This document shows, piece after piece, positions 7,856 to 17,490 of a stretch of 35,312 nt of DNA. How positions within the stretch are numbered: position 1 is the first letter of the stretch; each line of letters begins with the position of its first letter. Source of the stretch: an uncultured beta proteobacterium (GTDB lineage: Bacteria; Pseudomonadota; Gammaproteobacteria; Burkholderiales; Burkholderiaceae_C); NCBI GenBank assembly GCA_903828665.1, contig CAIKMZ010000165.1, forward strand, positions 1 to 35,312. The letters are read 5' to 3'. The notes below the pieces were generated by a model. The model had not been told where the DNA came from. It searched no databases and saw nothing but the letters and a program-made list of their open reading frames with translations. Made by a program: the position numbers and the translations under genes.

Positions 7856-9994
7856 TTACTTCTCCGTCATCACGATCAGGTCGCCGGTCTCATTCTGCTC
7901 GAGACGGTGCAGATGCAGTTGCACGAGCGGATCGGTCGGGCGCAACGCAGCCAGCTCGCGAAAGGCGGTCAAGGCCGCGCCGGTGTCCTGCGTCAGCAGC
8001 GCATAGGCCGCGGCATATTCAGGATCCTGCGTTGCGGCGCCAGGGATTTCCAGACCGTCGTGGATCGGCTGAAACACCATCAGGGGTTGTGACTTGCCTT
8101 TGAGGACCAGACGCCCCACCGGCCGTGTCACGACCCCGGTGCAGCCTGCCAGCGTGGCTTCCGAAACGCAGACGCGCGTGCCCAGGTGCTTGTTGACGCT
8201 TTCCAGACGGGAGGCGGTGTTGACGGGGTCCCCGAGTGCGCGGTAGTCAAATATGGTCGAGCCGCCAAAATTGCCGACGATGACTTCGCCGGTATGCACG
8301 CCGATGCGCGTATAGCCGAACCCAATACCCCTAGCCTTCAGGTCGTCCGAGTAACGGGCGGCATAGCGCTGCATCTCAATCGCGCACGTCAAGGCACGTT
8401 GGCGATGGTCCGGCTGCGGCATCGGCGCTGAAAACATGATGGCCACGGCGTCTCCGACGATCCGGTCCAGTGTTCCGCTGTGGCGAAACGCAATGGCGAT
8501 CATTTCGTCGAGATAGGCGTTGAGCAGTGCGACGGCCTCGCCCGGATCGATCTTTTCCATCAGGCTGGTAAAGCCCGCCAGGTCGGTAAAGATGAAGCTG
8601 CACTCCTGGCGCTTGCCGCCGAGTTCCAGTTCGGCCGGGTGATCAACGATGTGCGCCACCAAGTTGGGCGAAACGTAGCGGGAAAAAGCCTGCTTGACAA
8701 AACGCTGGCGACGCTCGCTCGAAAGATGGCGAATCACGCTCGACCAGAGGAACGCGATGAAGATGCCCAGCGCGGGGCTGACCGGATCCAGCAGCAGTTG
8801 CTGATCGACAAACGCGAACCAGCCGGCCCCGAGGACAAGGCTCATCACCAGCAGCGTCGCGACCGCTGACACCAGGGCGCCGGTCGTCAATGCCAGCGCG
8901 CCGAGCGCCAGACCGGCGACAACAAGCGTCAGGGTTTCGATCGTCGTCGCGCCTGCCGGACGATAGAGGTAACTGTTCGTCAGAACCTGTTCCAGCATCT
9001 GGGCGTGCGCCTCGACTCCGGCCATGACGCCCCCGAGCGGGCTGAAGCGCAGGTCCATCAAGCCCTGGGCCGAGGTGCCGACCATGATCAGACTGTCCTT
9101 GAGCTCGCTAGCGGGCACGCTGCCCTCGAGAACTTTCCAGGCGGGAATCGTGCGCTCCTTGACCTGCCCGGTGTAATGCACCCAAACCTCGCCATTGGAA
9201 GTCGTCGGCACGGTCAAGTCGCCGATCCTCACTTCATTCAATCCGATGTTGTCGCTTGATCTGCGCACCATATAGTTGTGCTCACCCTGCCCGACCCGCA
9301 GCACCTCGGCGGCCAGTGACGGCACAAGTGTGTTACCCAGCCCGAACAGCATCGGAACCCGCCGCACCACGCCATCGCTGTCGGGTTCAAAGGTCATCAC
9401 GCCATTGCCCGCCGCAGCCAGACTAAGCGCCGGCAGGGACGCCACGGCGCCGTCAAAATGGAACACGAAAGGCAGTGCGGGCCCGCCCAACTCGACATAA
9501 CGATACTTTTGCGCGGGCAGCGGCGTCGCTGATTTTGTTTGATCGAGGGCCATGCCCAGGACAACCCCGCCGGGCTCGAGCGCCGCGGCGAGCAGGTCGT
9601 CATGGTCGGGCAGCTTCGCGAGCTCGCGGCGAGTTGCATCGGGCAGACTCCAGATGTCGAGCATGGCTTTGGGCGAGGTCCGATCCGGCTCCGAGAACAT
9701 GACGTCGAATCCGATCGCCGCGACGCCAGACTGGCGCAGGCGCTCGACCAGTTCGGCAATCCTGGTGCGTGGCCAGGGCCATTGACCGATCTTGGCCAGA
9801 CTTGCCTCGTCGATATCAACGATGCGAACCGGCGTCGGCTGATAGGCCCGCGGATGCAGCCGCTGGTATTGATCGAAAACGGCCAGGCGCAGGGTCTTGA
9901 GCAGCGGCGGATCCAAGAAAAGCAGCGCAGCGCCAATGCTCACGGCCAGGACTGGCGCCAGCAGGTTGAGGCTCCAAATTGACCAGTTGCGCAT
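7856..9994 (-). CDS. CHASE2-domain class III adenylate/guanylate cyclase
   Basis: This 712-residue membrane sensor begins with one N-terminal membrane helix (about 10-28). An extracytoplasmic CHASE2 domain (about 35-335) carries RIVDIDEASLAKIGQWPWPR and GFDVMFSEPD. Helices at about 350-420 lead to a class III cyclase catalytic domain (about 460-640). Both metal-binding Asp motifs are present: FTDLAGFT near 470 and DRIVGDAVAIMF near 511. The transition-state Asn and Arg occur in GDPVNTASRLE near 590. The base-selecting Lys position reads Arg, so ATP versus GTP preference should be tested. A TPR-like tail ends the protein. AAGAAGAG lies before the ATG, and the HD-GYP gene upstream ends 15 bases away, so the two form an operon. 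This gene ends convergently with the TolC-OmpA gene. Confidence 0.92.
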   Translation of the reverse strand: MRNWSIWSLNLLAPVLAVSIGAALLFLDPPLLKTLRLAVFDQYQRLHPRAYQPTPVRIVDIDEASLAKIGQWPWPRTRIAELVERLRQSGVAAIGFDVMFSEPDRTSPKAMLDIWSLPDATRRELAKLPDHDDLLAAALEPGGVVLGMALDQTKSATPLPAQKYRYVELGGPALPFVFHFDGAVASLPALSLAAAGNGVMTFEPDSDGVVRRVPMLFGLGNTLVPSLAAEVLRVGQGEHNYMVRRSSDNIGLNEVRIGDLTVPTTSNGEVWVHYTGQVKERTIPAWKVLEGSVPASELKDSLIMVGTSAQGLMDLRFSPLGGVMAGVEAHAQMLEQVLTNSYLYRPAGATTIETLTLVVAGLALGALALTTGALVSAVATLLVMSLVLGAGWFAFVDQQLLLDPVSPALGIFIAFLWSSVIRHLSSERRQRFVKQAFSRYVSPNLVAHIVDHPAELELGGKRQECSFIFTDLAGFTSLMEKIDPGEAVALLNAYLDEMIAIAFRHSGTLDRIVGDAVAIMFSAPMPQPDHRQRALTCAIEMQRYAARYSDDLKARGIGFGYTRIGVHTGEVIVGNFGGSTIFDYRALGDPVNTASRLESVNKHLGTRVCVSEATLAGCTGVVTRPVGRLVLKGKSQPLMVFQPIHDGLEIPGAATQDPEYAAAYALLTQDTGAALTAFRELAALRPTDPLVQLHLHRLEQNETGDLIVMTEK

Positions 9995-10009
9995 GATGTC
10001 TTCTCTTCT

Positions 10010-13000
10010 TCAGTTCAGATATTGGGCGATGTTCACATCGTCGATCTGATCGGGCCTCAGGAAACGAGCTGCGTAATTCTTGTAGACGCCTGAGGTCAGG
10101 AACAGATCGAAGAGATCGGGGTCGATGTGCCGGTCCCTCTTGAAGGACGCCAGAATCCGGACGGATTCCGACAGGGTCTTGCTGTCCTTGTAGGGTCGGT
10201 CGGACGCGGTCAGTGCCTCGAAGATGTCCGCAATGGCCATGATGCGCGACGGGATGGACAACTGCTCGGCACCGAGCTTGCGCGGATAGCCCGAGCCCGT
10301 CAGCGTCTCGTGGTGGGTGCCCGCATATTCCGGGACACGGCGCATGTTCTTGGGAAAGGGCAGGGCGTCGAGCATCATGACGGTCTGGATGATGTGTTCG
10401 TTGATTTTGTAGCGTTCTTCCGTGGTCAGTGTGCCGCGGCTGATCGACAGGTTGTAGACCTCGCCGAGGTTGTAGAGATTTTCCGGAACCGGAATCTTGA
10501 AGCCGTACCGGGGGTCCTGTGATTTCTCCACGCCCCGTGGAATCACATGTTCGGGCCGGTCGGACAGGAGATGTTCGGTTGCAGGCAGAGGCGTCGCGGA
10601 AACACACAGGAAGCGCCGCTGCGCCGCGCGGGAGATGCCGATGCGGTCATCAAAATGGCGTTGCCATGTCTGCTGCGCAATCCGTTGCAGGCGCTCGACG
10701 CGCTGTGGCGCCATGAACTCGCCACCCTCGTTGGTCTGGGCGATGAAGGCGTAGTCATCCTGGAGCTCGGCTTCGCGACGGGCCAGTTCCGCACGCGCCT
10801 GCGATGCATCTTTGCCGTCGAGGCAGGCCTGCAGGCAATCGATCCGGGCGTCGCGCAGCAGTACTTCAAACCGCGTCCGGACTTCATGAATGCGGTCGTA
10901 AATGGTCTCCAGCTTGGTTGCCTTGTCGACCACGTATTCGGGCGTGGTGACCTTGCCGCAATCATGCAGCCAGGCGCCGACGCGAAACTCGCGCCGGGCA
11001 TCGTCGTTGACCCATCGGAAATCGGCAAACGGTCCGCTCTCCTGGCGCTCGGCCTCTTCAGCCAGCATGATGGCCAGTTCAGGCACGCGTTCGCAATGAC
11101 CGCCCGTATAGGGGCTCTTGGCGTCAACGGAACCGGCAATCAGCTTGATCAGGGAATCCATCAGGTTTTGCTGCGCCTCGACCAGCTGATGGTTGTCCAG
11201 CGCCACCGCCGCCTGCGCCGCCAGTGCCGTGACAAAACGGACCACGTCGGGGCCGAAAGGGATGATCGCGCCGGTGTGCGGATCCTGCGCATTCATGAAC
11301 TGGATGACGCCGATGACTTCGCCGGCACGTGGTGACAGGGGCAGGGTCAGCATGGATACCGTGCGGTGTCCCGTCTGCGCGTCGAACTTGCGCGTGCCGC
11401 TGACGTCAAAGCGCGTCTCCGTGTAGATGTCGTCAATGACCACAACCTCGTTGTGCAGGGCGACATAGGTTGCAACATAAGTGTCGTTTGGTTCACCCGT
11501 GTCCGGTTTGTAGAGCGGGATTTCGAACGATGGCAGTTCGTCGCTGCGTGTCCGCATGGCAAACGTGAGTGTCTTCTGCTCGGTCAGCAGGTACAGCGTG
11601 CCGCCGTCACTGTTGGTCAGATCCTTGCCGCCAAACATGAGCCCTTTGAGCAGGGCCAACCGGTCGCGCTCGCGGCCCAGGTCAAGCCCGATGTTGATCA
11701 GGTATTCAAGCTTGTCGTGGGTTGCCTTGAGCGACTCGGTGCTCTGCGCCAAGGAGGACTTCATCACCGTTTGCGACTTGCTCAGCGAGTCAATCTCCAC
11801 GAAGGCAGATTGAATTTCCGGTGTGCTTGAAAAATCCATGTGGCGTATGCGCTGCGCATCGCGCGCCAGTGCACGCAACGCCGCTGTGACTTGCCTAGAA
11901 CCCCAGATCACCACCGGCACGGCGGCCAGCAGAAGCAGCAGCGCAATGCCCAGCATCTGGTTTCTGGCCGCGCCAATGGCACCGTCAAAATCGCTCAGCG
12001 GAGCGAAGGCCAGCATGTGGTAACGCGTCGCCTCGACGAGTTGCACTTCGGCCGAGGCAAATACAAAGCTTTTTTCCGCTACATGCGCGATCTTGACGGG
12101 ACCGTCCGGCAAGCCCGTGTCCGCAAAGAGCGAAAAGTACGGATTGCCGGTATCTGACAGTCTTGTGAGTGCCTTCAAATTGCCGCTGGGCGATGCCAGC
12201 TTTCCGGTGCCCATGGCGATCAACCTGCCTTTCGTGTCCGTGAGGGCAGAGACGGTGTAAGCGGTGCTGCTCGTTGCGGCCAGGCTCTGGTTGAGCGTCG
12301 CCAGATTGACGTCGATGCCGACAACGCCATTGCCGCCGCTGAGCTTGCGTGAAAAGGTCATGCCCAATTCGCCGGTGGATGCGAACGCATAGGGGTCGGT
12401 CAACGTTGCATCGCTTGCGGCCATGGCGGCCTGGTACCACTCGCGTTGCCGCGGGTCGAAAGTTGAGGTTTCCCTCCGCTCGCCGAGCAATTGGTGGTCG
12501 GCACCGAAAAAGCGCCAGTACTCCTCGCGGCGCGAGGCACTCCCGGCGTGCGCAGCCTTGTTGGCGACGGCATCGGCCGGCACATCGCGGATCAGGCGAA
12601 TTGCCGATTGTGTCCATTGGGGGGCTGCGAGCGATTTGATGAGGCGGGCGTTGCCGCGCACGGCGATCGCCTGGAAGAATTCTCCATTTTGGAGTCCGAC
12701 ATAGTAGGCGTAAAGGTCCGGGCGCTCGCGCAATTCGGTGACGAAGCGCTGTTCAATGGCAAGTTGTTCCCGGTCGCCTGGCGCAACAGCCTTCGGGTAT
12801 CCTAGCGCGGATTGAACGTCGAGCGTCCTGCGAACTGACAGCATGGAGGCGGCAAACCTGTCGGCGTTGCCCTGAACCAGCTGTCCGAAAATCAGTCGAG
12901 CATTGTCCCTGGCCATCTGTCCAAACTTGACGTAGGCCGACAGCATCAACCCGCATGTCAAAAGGACAAAGAAAGCGACTAGCAGCAGCGTGGTGACGCG

Positions 13001-13036
13001 GTCAAGGCGGAATTTCATGGTTCTGATCATTTGCAT
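10010..13036 (-). CDS. dCache-GAF-HD-GYP sensor, predicted cyclic-di-GMP phosphodiesterase
   Basis: This protein has 1008 residues from the ATG at 13036. ATGs at 13030 and 13018 are also possible; an upstream in-frame start at 13090 is less likely because it adds an Arg/Cys-rich stretch before the membrane helix. In order: membrane helix near 20-40; periplasmic double-Cache-like sensor to about 360, including ETSTFDPRQREWYQAA; a second helix (ALLLLLAAVPVVIWG); a short HAMP-like linker; a GAF domain (about 450-630); and an HD-GYP domain. The HD-GYP part keeps GGHCERVPELA, WLHDCGKV near 690, HHETLTGSGYP near 909 and MAIADIFEALTASDRPYK. HD-GYP proteins hydrolyse cyclic-di-GMP. An insert of about 155 residues splits the HD and GYP halves. 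It is transcribed ahead of the CHASE2 cyclase gene. Confidence 0.9.
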   Translation of the reverse strand: MQMIRTMKFRLDRVTTLLLVAFFVLLTCGLMLSAYVKFGQMARDNARLIFGQLVQGNADRFAASMLSVRRTLDVQSALGYPKAVAPGDREQLAIEQRFVTELRERPDLYAYYVGLQNGEFFQAIAVRGNARLIKSLAAPQWTQSAIRLIRDVPADAVANKAAHAGSASRREEYWRFFGADHQLLGERRETSTFDPRQREWYQAAMAASDATLTDPYAFASTGELGMTFSRKLSGGNGVVGIDVNLATLNQSLAATSSTAYTVSALTDTKGRLIAMGTGKLASPSGNLKALTRLSDTGNPYFSLFADTGLPDGPVKIAHVAEKSFVFASAEVQLVEATRYHMLAFAPLSDFDGAIGAARNQMLGIALLLLLAAVPVVIWGSRQVTAALRALARDAQRIRHMDFSSTPEIQSAFVEIDSLSKSQTVMKSSLAQSTESLKATHDKLEYLINIGLDLGRERDRLALLKGLMFGGKDLTNSDGGTLYLLTEQKTLTFAMRTRSDELPSFEIPLYKPDTGEPNDTYVATYVALHNEVVVIDDIYTETRFDVSGTRKFDAQTGHRTVSMLTLPLSPRAGEVIGVIQFMNAQDPHTGAIIPFGPDVVRFVTALAAQAAVALDNHQLVEAQQNLMDSLIKLIAGSVDAKSPYTGGHCERVPELAIMLAEEAERQESGPFADFRWVNDDARREFRVGAWLHDCGKVTTPEYVVDKATKLETIYDRIHEVRTRFEVLLRDARIDCLQACLDGKDASQARAELARREAELQDDYAFIAQTNEGGEFMAPQRVERLQRIAQQTWQRHFDDRIGISRAAQRRFLCVSATPLPATEHLLSDRPEHVIPRGVEKSQDPRYGFKIPVPENLYNLGEVYNLSISRGTLTTEERYKINEHIIQTVMMLDALPFPKNMRRVPEYAGTHHETLTGSGYPRKLGAEQLSIPSRIMAIADIFEALTASDRPYKDSKTLSESVRILASFKRDRHIDPDLFDLFLTSGVYKNYAARFLRPDQIDDVNIAQYLN

Positions 13037-13275
13037 GGTGGGCCTGAAACAATCGCGTCCTGAACAAAGGTTGAACCGTCTGCGCAGCATCGTAACAGCG
13101 TGATGACTTCACGCAAGAGGGTAAGGACATCGCGCAAACGGTACGACTGCGGCAACGAGCACTCTGCGAATCGCATACGCTCGGACTTGGCCATCCGATA
13201 CTTTCTAGAATGCAACTGCGCCGGATCATGACAGCAAGTCTGTCGCGTGCCTGATTCATCCAACCTCCACTGCTC

Positions 13276-14496
13276 ATGACCACTGGCTCCGCCACCATTG
13301 CCGCGGCGACGCGTCGCTCCATCCTGCTCCTGTCGTTTGCAACGTTTTCCAGCATGATGGCGCAGCGCATTTGCGACGCGATGCTGCCCGAACTTTCCCG
13401 TGTCTTTGCCGTCAGCCTGCCGCAGGCGGCGCGGGTGGTATGGGTGTTTGCCGTGGTCTACGGCCTGGCGCAACTGTTCTATGGCCCGCTGGGTGACCGG
13501 TTGGGCAAATTCCGCGTCGTGACCTTTGCCACACTGGCGTGCAGCGTGGGCAGTCTGGTCGCGGTGTTCGCCATGAGCCTAGACCTGCTGGTCATGGCGC
13601 GTGTGCTGGTGGCGCTGGGCGCGGCAGCCATCATTCCACTGTCGCTGGCCTGGATTGGGGACGCAGTCGCATCCGAACAATTGCAGGAAACGCTGGCGCG
13701 GGTCGGGCTCGGTACGACGCTCGGTATCGGGGGTGGGCAGTTGTTGGGGGGATTGCTGACCGACAGGCTGGGCTGGCGCTGGGCCTTTGGCTTCATGACA
13801 CTGCTTTTCAGTGTTGTCGGTCTCCTGCTTCATTGGCATGGACGCCGTACGATGGGGTTGACCGCGAGCAGCGCAGGCAAGCCCCAAGGCGCGCGGTCGG
13901 GTTTTGCAGCCCAGGCCCTGCGCATCGTCACTGGTCGCTGGTCACGCACCGTGCTGCTGGTGGCGTTCATCGAAGGTGCGATGGGTTTTGGCGTGCTGGC
14001 CATGTGGGCTTCGCATTTGCACCGCGCGCTGGGCCTCTCGCTCTCGGTGGCCGGCGCCATTGTGGCCTTGTTCGGTCTCGGCGGCATGCTCTACATGGCC
14101 GTGGCGCGCCCCCTGATCCGGCGTTTTGGTGAGCGGGGCCTGGCGGTGCTGGGGGTCTGCATGCTCGGGCTGGCGGCCCTGCTGGTCGCCTTTTCGCCCT
14201 ATTGGCCGCTCACCATTCCAGCGAGTCTGCTGGGCGGTTTCGGTTTCTTCATGTTCCACAACACCATGCAGGCCAATGCCACGCAAATGGCGCCCCAGGC
14301 GCGCGGCACGGCTGTGTCGCTGTTTGCTGCCGCCTTGTTCATGGGCCAATCGGTTGGCGCGCTGCTGGCCGCCAACCTGATCGAACGCATCGGTTCGGCA
14401 GCGGTGATCGCGCTGGGCGGGGTGGTGATAACGCTGCTTGGCTTGTTCTTCGCGCGTGCGTTGCGTCGGCGCGATCAGTTGCTGAGCCCCGGCTGA
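13276..14496 (+). CDS. Major facilitator superfamily transporter (drug:H+ antiporter type)
   Basis: This 406-residue protein has about twelve hydrophobic segments, the usual MFS length. The loop 2-3 signature reads [13 protein letters not shown] near residues 73-85, and motif C of the antiporter group is represented by [22 protein letters not shown] near 150. The C-terminal half repeats the fold. The substrate cannot be told from the sequence. It is divergent from the HD-GYP gene with a shared upstream region of about 240 bases and stands alone before miaB. ATG at 13276 is preceded by a weak ribosome-binding site, but the next residues lead straight into helix 1. Confidence 0.85.
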   Translation: MTTGSATIAAATRRSILLLSFATFSSMMAQRICDAMLPELSRVFAVSLPQAARVVWVFAVVYGLAQLFYGPLGDRLGKFRVVTFATLACSVGSLVAVFAMSLDLLVMARVLVALGAAAIIPLSLAWIGDAVASEQLQETLARVGLGTTLGIGGGQLLGGLLTDRLGWRWAFGFMTLLFSVVGLLLHWHGRRTMGLTASSAGKPQGARSGFAAQALRIVTGRWSRTVLLVAFIEGAMGFGVLAMWASHLHRALGLSLSVAGAIVALFGLGGMLYMAVARPLIRRFGERGLAVLGVCMLGLAALLVAFSPYWPLTIPASLLGGFGFFMFHNTMQANATQMAPQARGTAVSLFAAALFMGQSVGALLAANLIERIGSAAVIALGGVVITLLGLFFARALRRRDQLLSPG

Positions 14497-14520
14497 CAGG
14501 GTCATTTGGCCACGTCGGGC

Positions 14521-14545
14521 ACCATGCCCCTGCCAAGGGCATGGT
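14521..14545 (+). terminator. Hairpin between the MFS gene and miaB
   Basis: ACCATGCCC (14521-14529) and GGGCATGGT (14537-14545) form a perfect 9-bp stem with a 7-base loop, 25 bases after the MFS stop codon. There is no T-run directly after it, so it is either a weak terminator or an mRNA 3'-end stabiliser. Confidence 0.45.
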
Positions 14546-14608
14546 AGATTCTTCCGGCGACACCTGAGGCGTGTTCCAATCGCTTGCGCAAGATCCCCGA
14601 ATCGAAGA

Positions 14609-15952
14609 ATGATGTCCAAGAAAGTCTTTATCAAAACCTTTGGCTGCCAGATGAACGAGTATGACTCGGGCAAGATGGCTGATGTGCTCCATGCTGCGCA
14701 AGGCTATGAGCCGACCGACAACGTGGAGGAAGCCGATCTCATCCTCTTCAACACCTGTTCCGTGCGCGAGAAAGCGCAGGAGAAAGTGTTCTCCGATCTG
14801 GGGCGCGTCAAGCACCTGAAGAAAAAGGGTGTCCTGATCGGCGTCGGCGGCTGCGTGGCGAGCCAGGAGGGCTCGGCCATCATTGAGCGCGCACCCTATG
14901 TTGACTTTGTGTTCGGCCCGCAGACACTGCACCGGCTGCCGCAGATGCTTGCCGCGCGCGATCTCCAGAATCGCTCCCAGGTCGACATCAGTTTCCCGGA
15001 GATTGAGAAGTTCGACCACCTGCCGCCAGCACGCGTGGAAGGTGCGACCGCCTTTGTCAGCATCATGGAAGGCTGTTCCAAGTACTGCAGCTACTGCGTC
15101 GTGCCTTACACGCGCGGCGAAGAGGTCTCGCGGCCGTTCGAGGACGTTCTGGTGGAAGTGGCCGGACTGGCCGATCAGGGCGTCAAGGAAGTCACGCTGC
15201 TGGGACAGAATGTGAACGCCTACCGCGCGCGCATGGCCAGCGACGCTGCGTCGTCGTCCGGTGAAATGGCCGACTTCGCCACGCTGCTGGAGTACGTGGC
15301 CGATATCCCGGGCATCGAACGCATCCGTTACACGACCAGTCATCCCAACGAGTTCACGCCGGCCCTGATTGCCGCCTATGAAAGGATCCCCAAACTGGTC
15401 AGCCATCTGCACCTGCCGGTGCAGCACGGTTCGGACCGGATTCTGATGGCGATGAAACGTGGCTACACAGCGATGGAATACAAGTCGACCGTGCGCAAGC
15501 TGCGGGCGATCCGACCGGACATGGCCATGAGCAGCGACTTCATCGTCGGCTTCCCCGGTGAGACGCAGGACGATTTTGACAAGATGATGCGATTGATCGA
15601 CGAGGTCGGTTTTGACAATTCGTTCAGCTTCATCTTCAGCCCGCGCCCCGGCACGCCCGCTGCCAATCTGCACGACGACACGCCGCATGAAGTCAAGCTG
15701 CGCCGGCTGCAACACCTGCAGGGGGTGATCAACGACAGCATCCGCCGCATCAGTGAAAGTCGCCTGGGTACGGTGCAGCGCCTGCTTATTGAAGGGCGCT
15801 CCAAGCGCGACGAGAGTGAACTGATGGGGCGCACCGAGTGCAACCGGGTTGTGAACTTTCTCGGCGATGCGACGCTGATCGGGCAACTGATCGACGTGAA
15901 GATAACCGAAACGCGCCCGTATACGCTGCGCGGGGAAGTGCTCGGCGCGTAG
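14609..15952 (+). CDS. miaB: tRNA-2-methylthio-N6-dimethylallyladenosine synthase MiaB
   Basis: This 447-residue radical-SAM methylthiotransferase adds the 2-methylthio group to isopentenyladenosine 37 of tRNAs reading codons that begin with U. The N-terminal UPF0004 domain holds the second-cluster cysteines: [27 protein letters not shown] and GGCVASQEG. The radical-SAM triad is C156, C160 and C163 in [11 protein letters not shown]-terminal TRAM domain ends with [11 protein letters not shown]. Length and order match the family. Two adjacent ATGs (14609 and 14612) are possible starts. The stop codon lies inside a short repeat shared with the REP-like element downstream. It is convergent with ffh. 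Confidence 0.97.
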   Translation: MMSKKVFIKTFGCQMNEYDSGKMADVLHAAQGYEPTDNVEEADLILFNTCSVREKAQEKVFSDLGRVKHLKKKGVLIGVGGCVASQEGSAIIERAPYVDFVFGPQTLHRLPQMLAARDLQNRSQVDISFPEIEKFDHLPPARVEGATAFVSIMEGCSKYCSYCVVPYTRGEEVSRPFEDVLVEVAGLADQGVKEVTLLGQNVNAYRARMASDAASSSGEMADFATLLEYVADIPGIERIRYTTSHPNEFTPALIAAYERIPKLVSHLHLPVQHGSDRILMAMKRGYTAMEYKSTVRKLRAIRPDMAMSSDFIVGFPGETQDDFDKMMRLIDEVGFDNSFSFIFSPRPGTPAANLHDDTPHEVKLRRLQHLQGVINDSIRRISESRLGTVQRLLIEGRSKRDESELMGRTECNRVVNFLGDATLIGQLIDVKITETRPYTLRGEVLGA

Positions 15953-16047
15953 CTGCGGACGGTCCCGCAAGGGGGGCATCCGACATCCCGGTTCAAGTTG
16001 GGGACAGAGCTTGCTCGCTGCGCGTAGCTGCGGTCTGTCCCAAAAGG
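15945..16047 (+). repeat. REP-like palindromic element with a diverged half copy over the miaB stop
   Basis: Arms TTGGGGACAGA (15998-16008) and TCTGTCCCAA (16034-16043) form an inverted repeat around a GC-rich centre. The right half begins with GCGCGTAGCTGCGG (16020-16033). The same 14 bases occur exactly at 15945-15958, across the miaB stop codon, followed by a diverged continuation that keeps GGTCCC. Elements starting GGGGACAGA are common intergenic repeats of proteobacteria, often linked to REP-associated (RAYT) transposases; that link is from memory. No transposase is in the window. Confidence 0.6.
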
Positions 16048-16049
16048 TT

Positions 16050-17414
16050 TCAGAAAGGCATTTTCGGCATGCCTTTCATGCCGCCCATGCGCTTCATCAT
16101 CTTCATCATGCCGCCGCCCTTCATCTTCTTCATCATCTCCTGCATCTGCTCGAATTCCTTGAGCATGCGGTTGACTTCCTGAACTTGCACGCCAGCGCCG
16201 GCGGCAATGCGGCGTTTGCGCGTGGCCTTGATGAGTTCCGGTTTGCGCCGCTCCAACGGCGTCATGCTGTGGATGATGCCCTGCTTGCGCTGGATATCCT
16301 TCTCGGCCCGTCCCATGTCCATCTGCCCGGCCTTGGCGGCGATCGACGCGGGCATCTTGTCCATCAGGCTGGAGAGTCCTCCCATCTGCTTCATCTGCTG
16401 GATCTGCGCCAGGAAGTCGTTCAAATCAAAGCCGCCGCCGCTTTTGACCTTGGCCGCGAGTTTGTGCGCCGCGGCCATGTCGACGCCCGATGTCACCTGC
16501 TCAACCAGCGCCAGAATGTCGCCCATGCCCAGAATGCGTCCGGCATGGCGCTCGGCATCGAACACTTCAAGGCCGTCGATCTTCTCGCTGGTGCCGGCAA
16601 ACTTGATCGGCGCGCCGGTCACCTGACGCACCGACAGGGCCGCGCCGCCGCGTGAGTCACCATCGGTCTTGGTCAGGATGATGCCGGTCAGCGGCAGTGC
16701 CTCCTTGAAGGCCTTGGCCGTATTGACGGCATCCTGGCCCTGCATCGCGTCCACGACAAACAGCGTCTCCACTGGATTGAGCGCGCTGTGCAATTCGCGG
16801 ATTTCCTGCATCAGCGCTTCATCGATCGCGAGCCGACCGGCCGTGTCGACCAGCAGCACGTCAAAGAAGTGCTTGCGCGCGTAGTCCAGCGCTGCCAATG
16901 CAATCGCAACCGGCTTCTGGTCCGGCGTGCTGGGGAACCACTCGGCACCGGCCTGCGCGGTGACGGTCTTCAACTGTTCGATGGCGGCCGGACGGTAGAC
17001 GTCGCCCGATACCGTCAACACTTTCTTGCGGCGCTTTTCGATCAGGTGCTTGGCCAGTTTTGCCGTCGTTGTGGTCTTGCCGGCCCCTTGCAGACCCGCC
17101 ATCAGGATCACCGCCGGTGGCTGGGCCGCCAGGTTGATGTCGGCAACGCCTTCGCCCATCGTCGCAGCCAACTCCCGGTTGACAATCCCGATCAGGGCCT
17201 GCCCCGGGGACAACGAACCCAGCACGTCCTGCCCCAGCGCCTTTTCCTTCACCCGGGCGATGAAGTCGCGCACCACGGGCAGTGCCACGTCGGCCTCCAG
17301 CAAGGCCATGCGCACTTCGCGCAGCATGTCGGCCACATTGCTTTCGGTGATGCGCGCCTGACCACGGATTTCCTTGACTAGGCGGGAGAGTTTTTCGGTG
17401 AGGGCGGAGGCCAT
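16050..17414 (-). CDS. ffh: Signal recognition particle GTPase Ffh
   Basis: This 454-residue protein is the SRP54 subunit. With 4.5S RNA it targets nascent membrane proteins to FtsY and the translocon. The N domain has ESNVADMLREVRMALLEADV. The G domain has the P-loop GLQGAGKTTTTAK near 108, DTAGRL near 190, TKTDGD near 250 and the closing GMGD. The Met-rich M domain follows, with LERRKPELIKATRKRRIAAGAG and a GM-repeat tail. The ATG at 17414 is chosen because family members begin a few residues before LSRLVK; an in-frame extension to 17453 would add 13 unlikely residues. The gene is convergent with miaB and divergent from the ypjD-like gene. Confidence 0.97.
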   Translation of the reverse strand: MASALTEKLSRLVKEIRGQARITESNVADMLREVRMALLEADVALPVVRDFIARVKEKALGQDVLGSLSPGQALIGIVNRELAATMGEGVADINLAAQPPAVILMAGLQGAGKTTTTAKLAKHLIEKRRKKVLTVSGDVYRPAAIEQLKTVTAQAGAEWFPSTPDQKPVAIALAALDYARKHFFDVLLVDTAGRLAIDEALMQEIRELHSALNPVETLFVVDAMQGQDAVNTAKAFKEALPLTGIILTKTDGDSRGGAALSVRQVTGAPIKFAGTSEKIDGLEVFDAERHAGRILGMGDILALVEQVTSGVDMAAAHKLAAKVKSGGGFDLNDFLAQIQQMKQMGGLSSLMDKMPASIAAKAGQMDMGRAEKDIQRKQGIIHSMTPLERRKPELIKATRKRRIAAGAGVQVQEVNRMLKEFEQMQEMMKKMKGGGMMKMMKRMGGMKGMPKMPF

Positions 17415-17490
17415 AGGGATATTCCGATGTTCGGAACCGGTGTTTGGAGCCAACCGGGATTGGCAATATGCAAAACGCTAAACTGTGGGC

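Noticed and set aside
14339..15979. 546-codon open frame antisense to miaB
   Set aside because: It mirrors miaB codons in GC-rich DNA, has no domain or signal, and miaB is certain.
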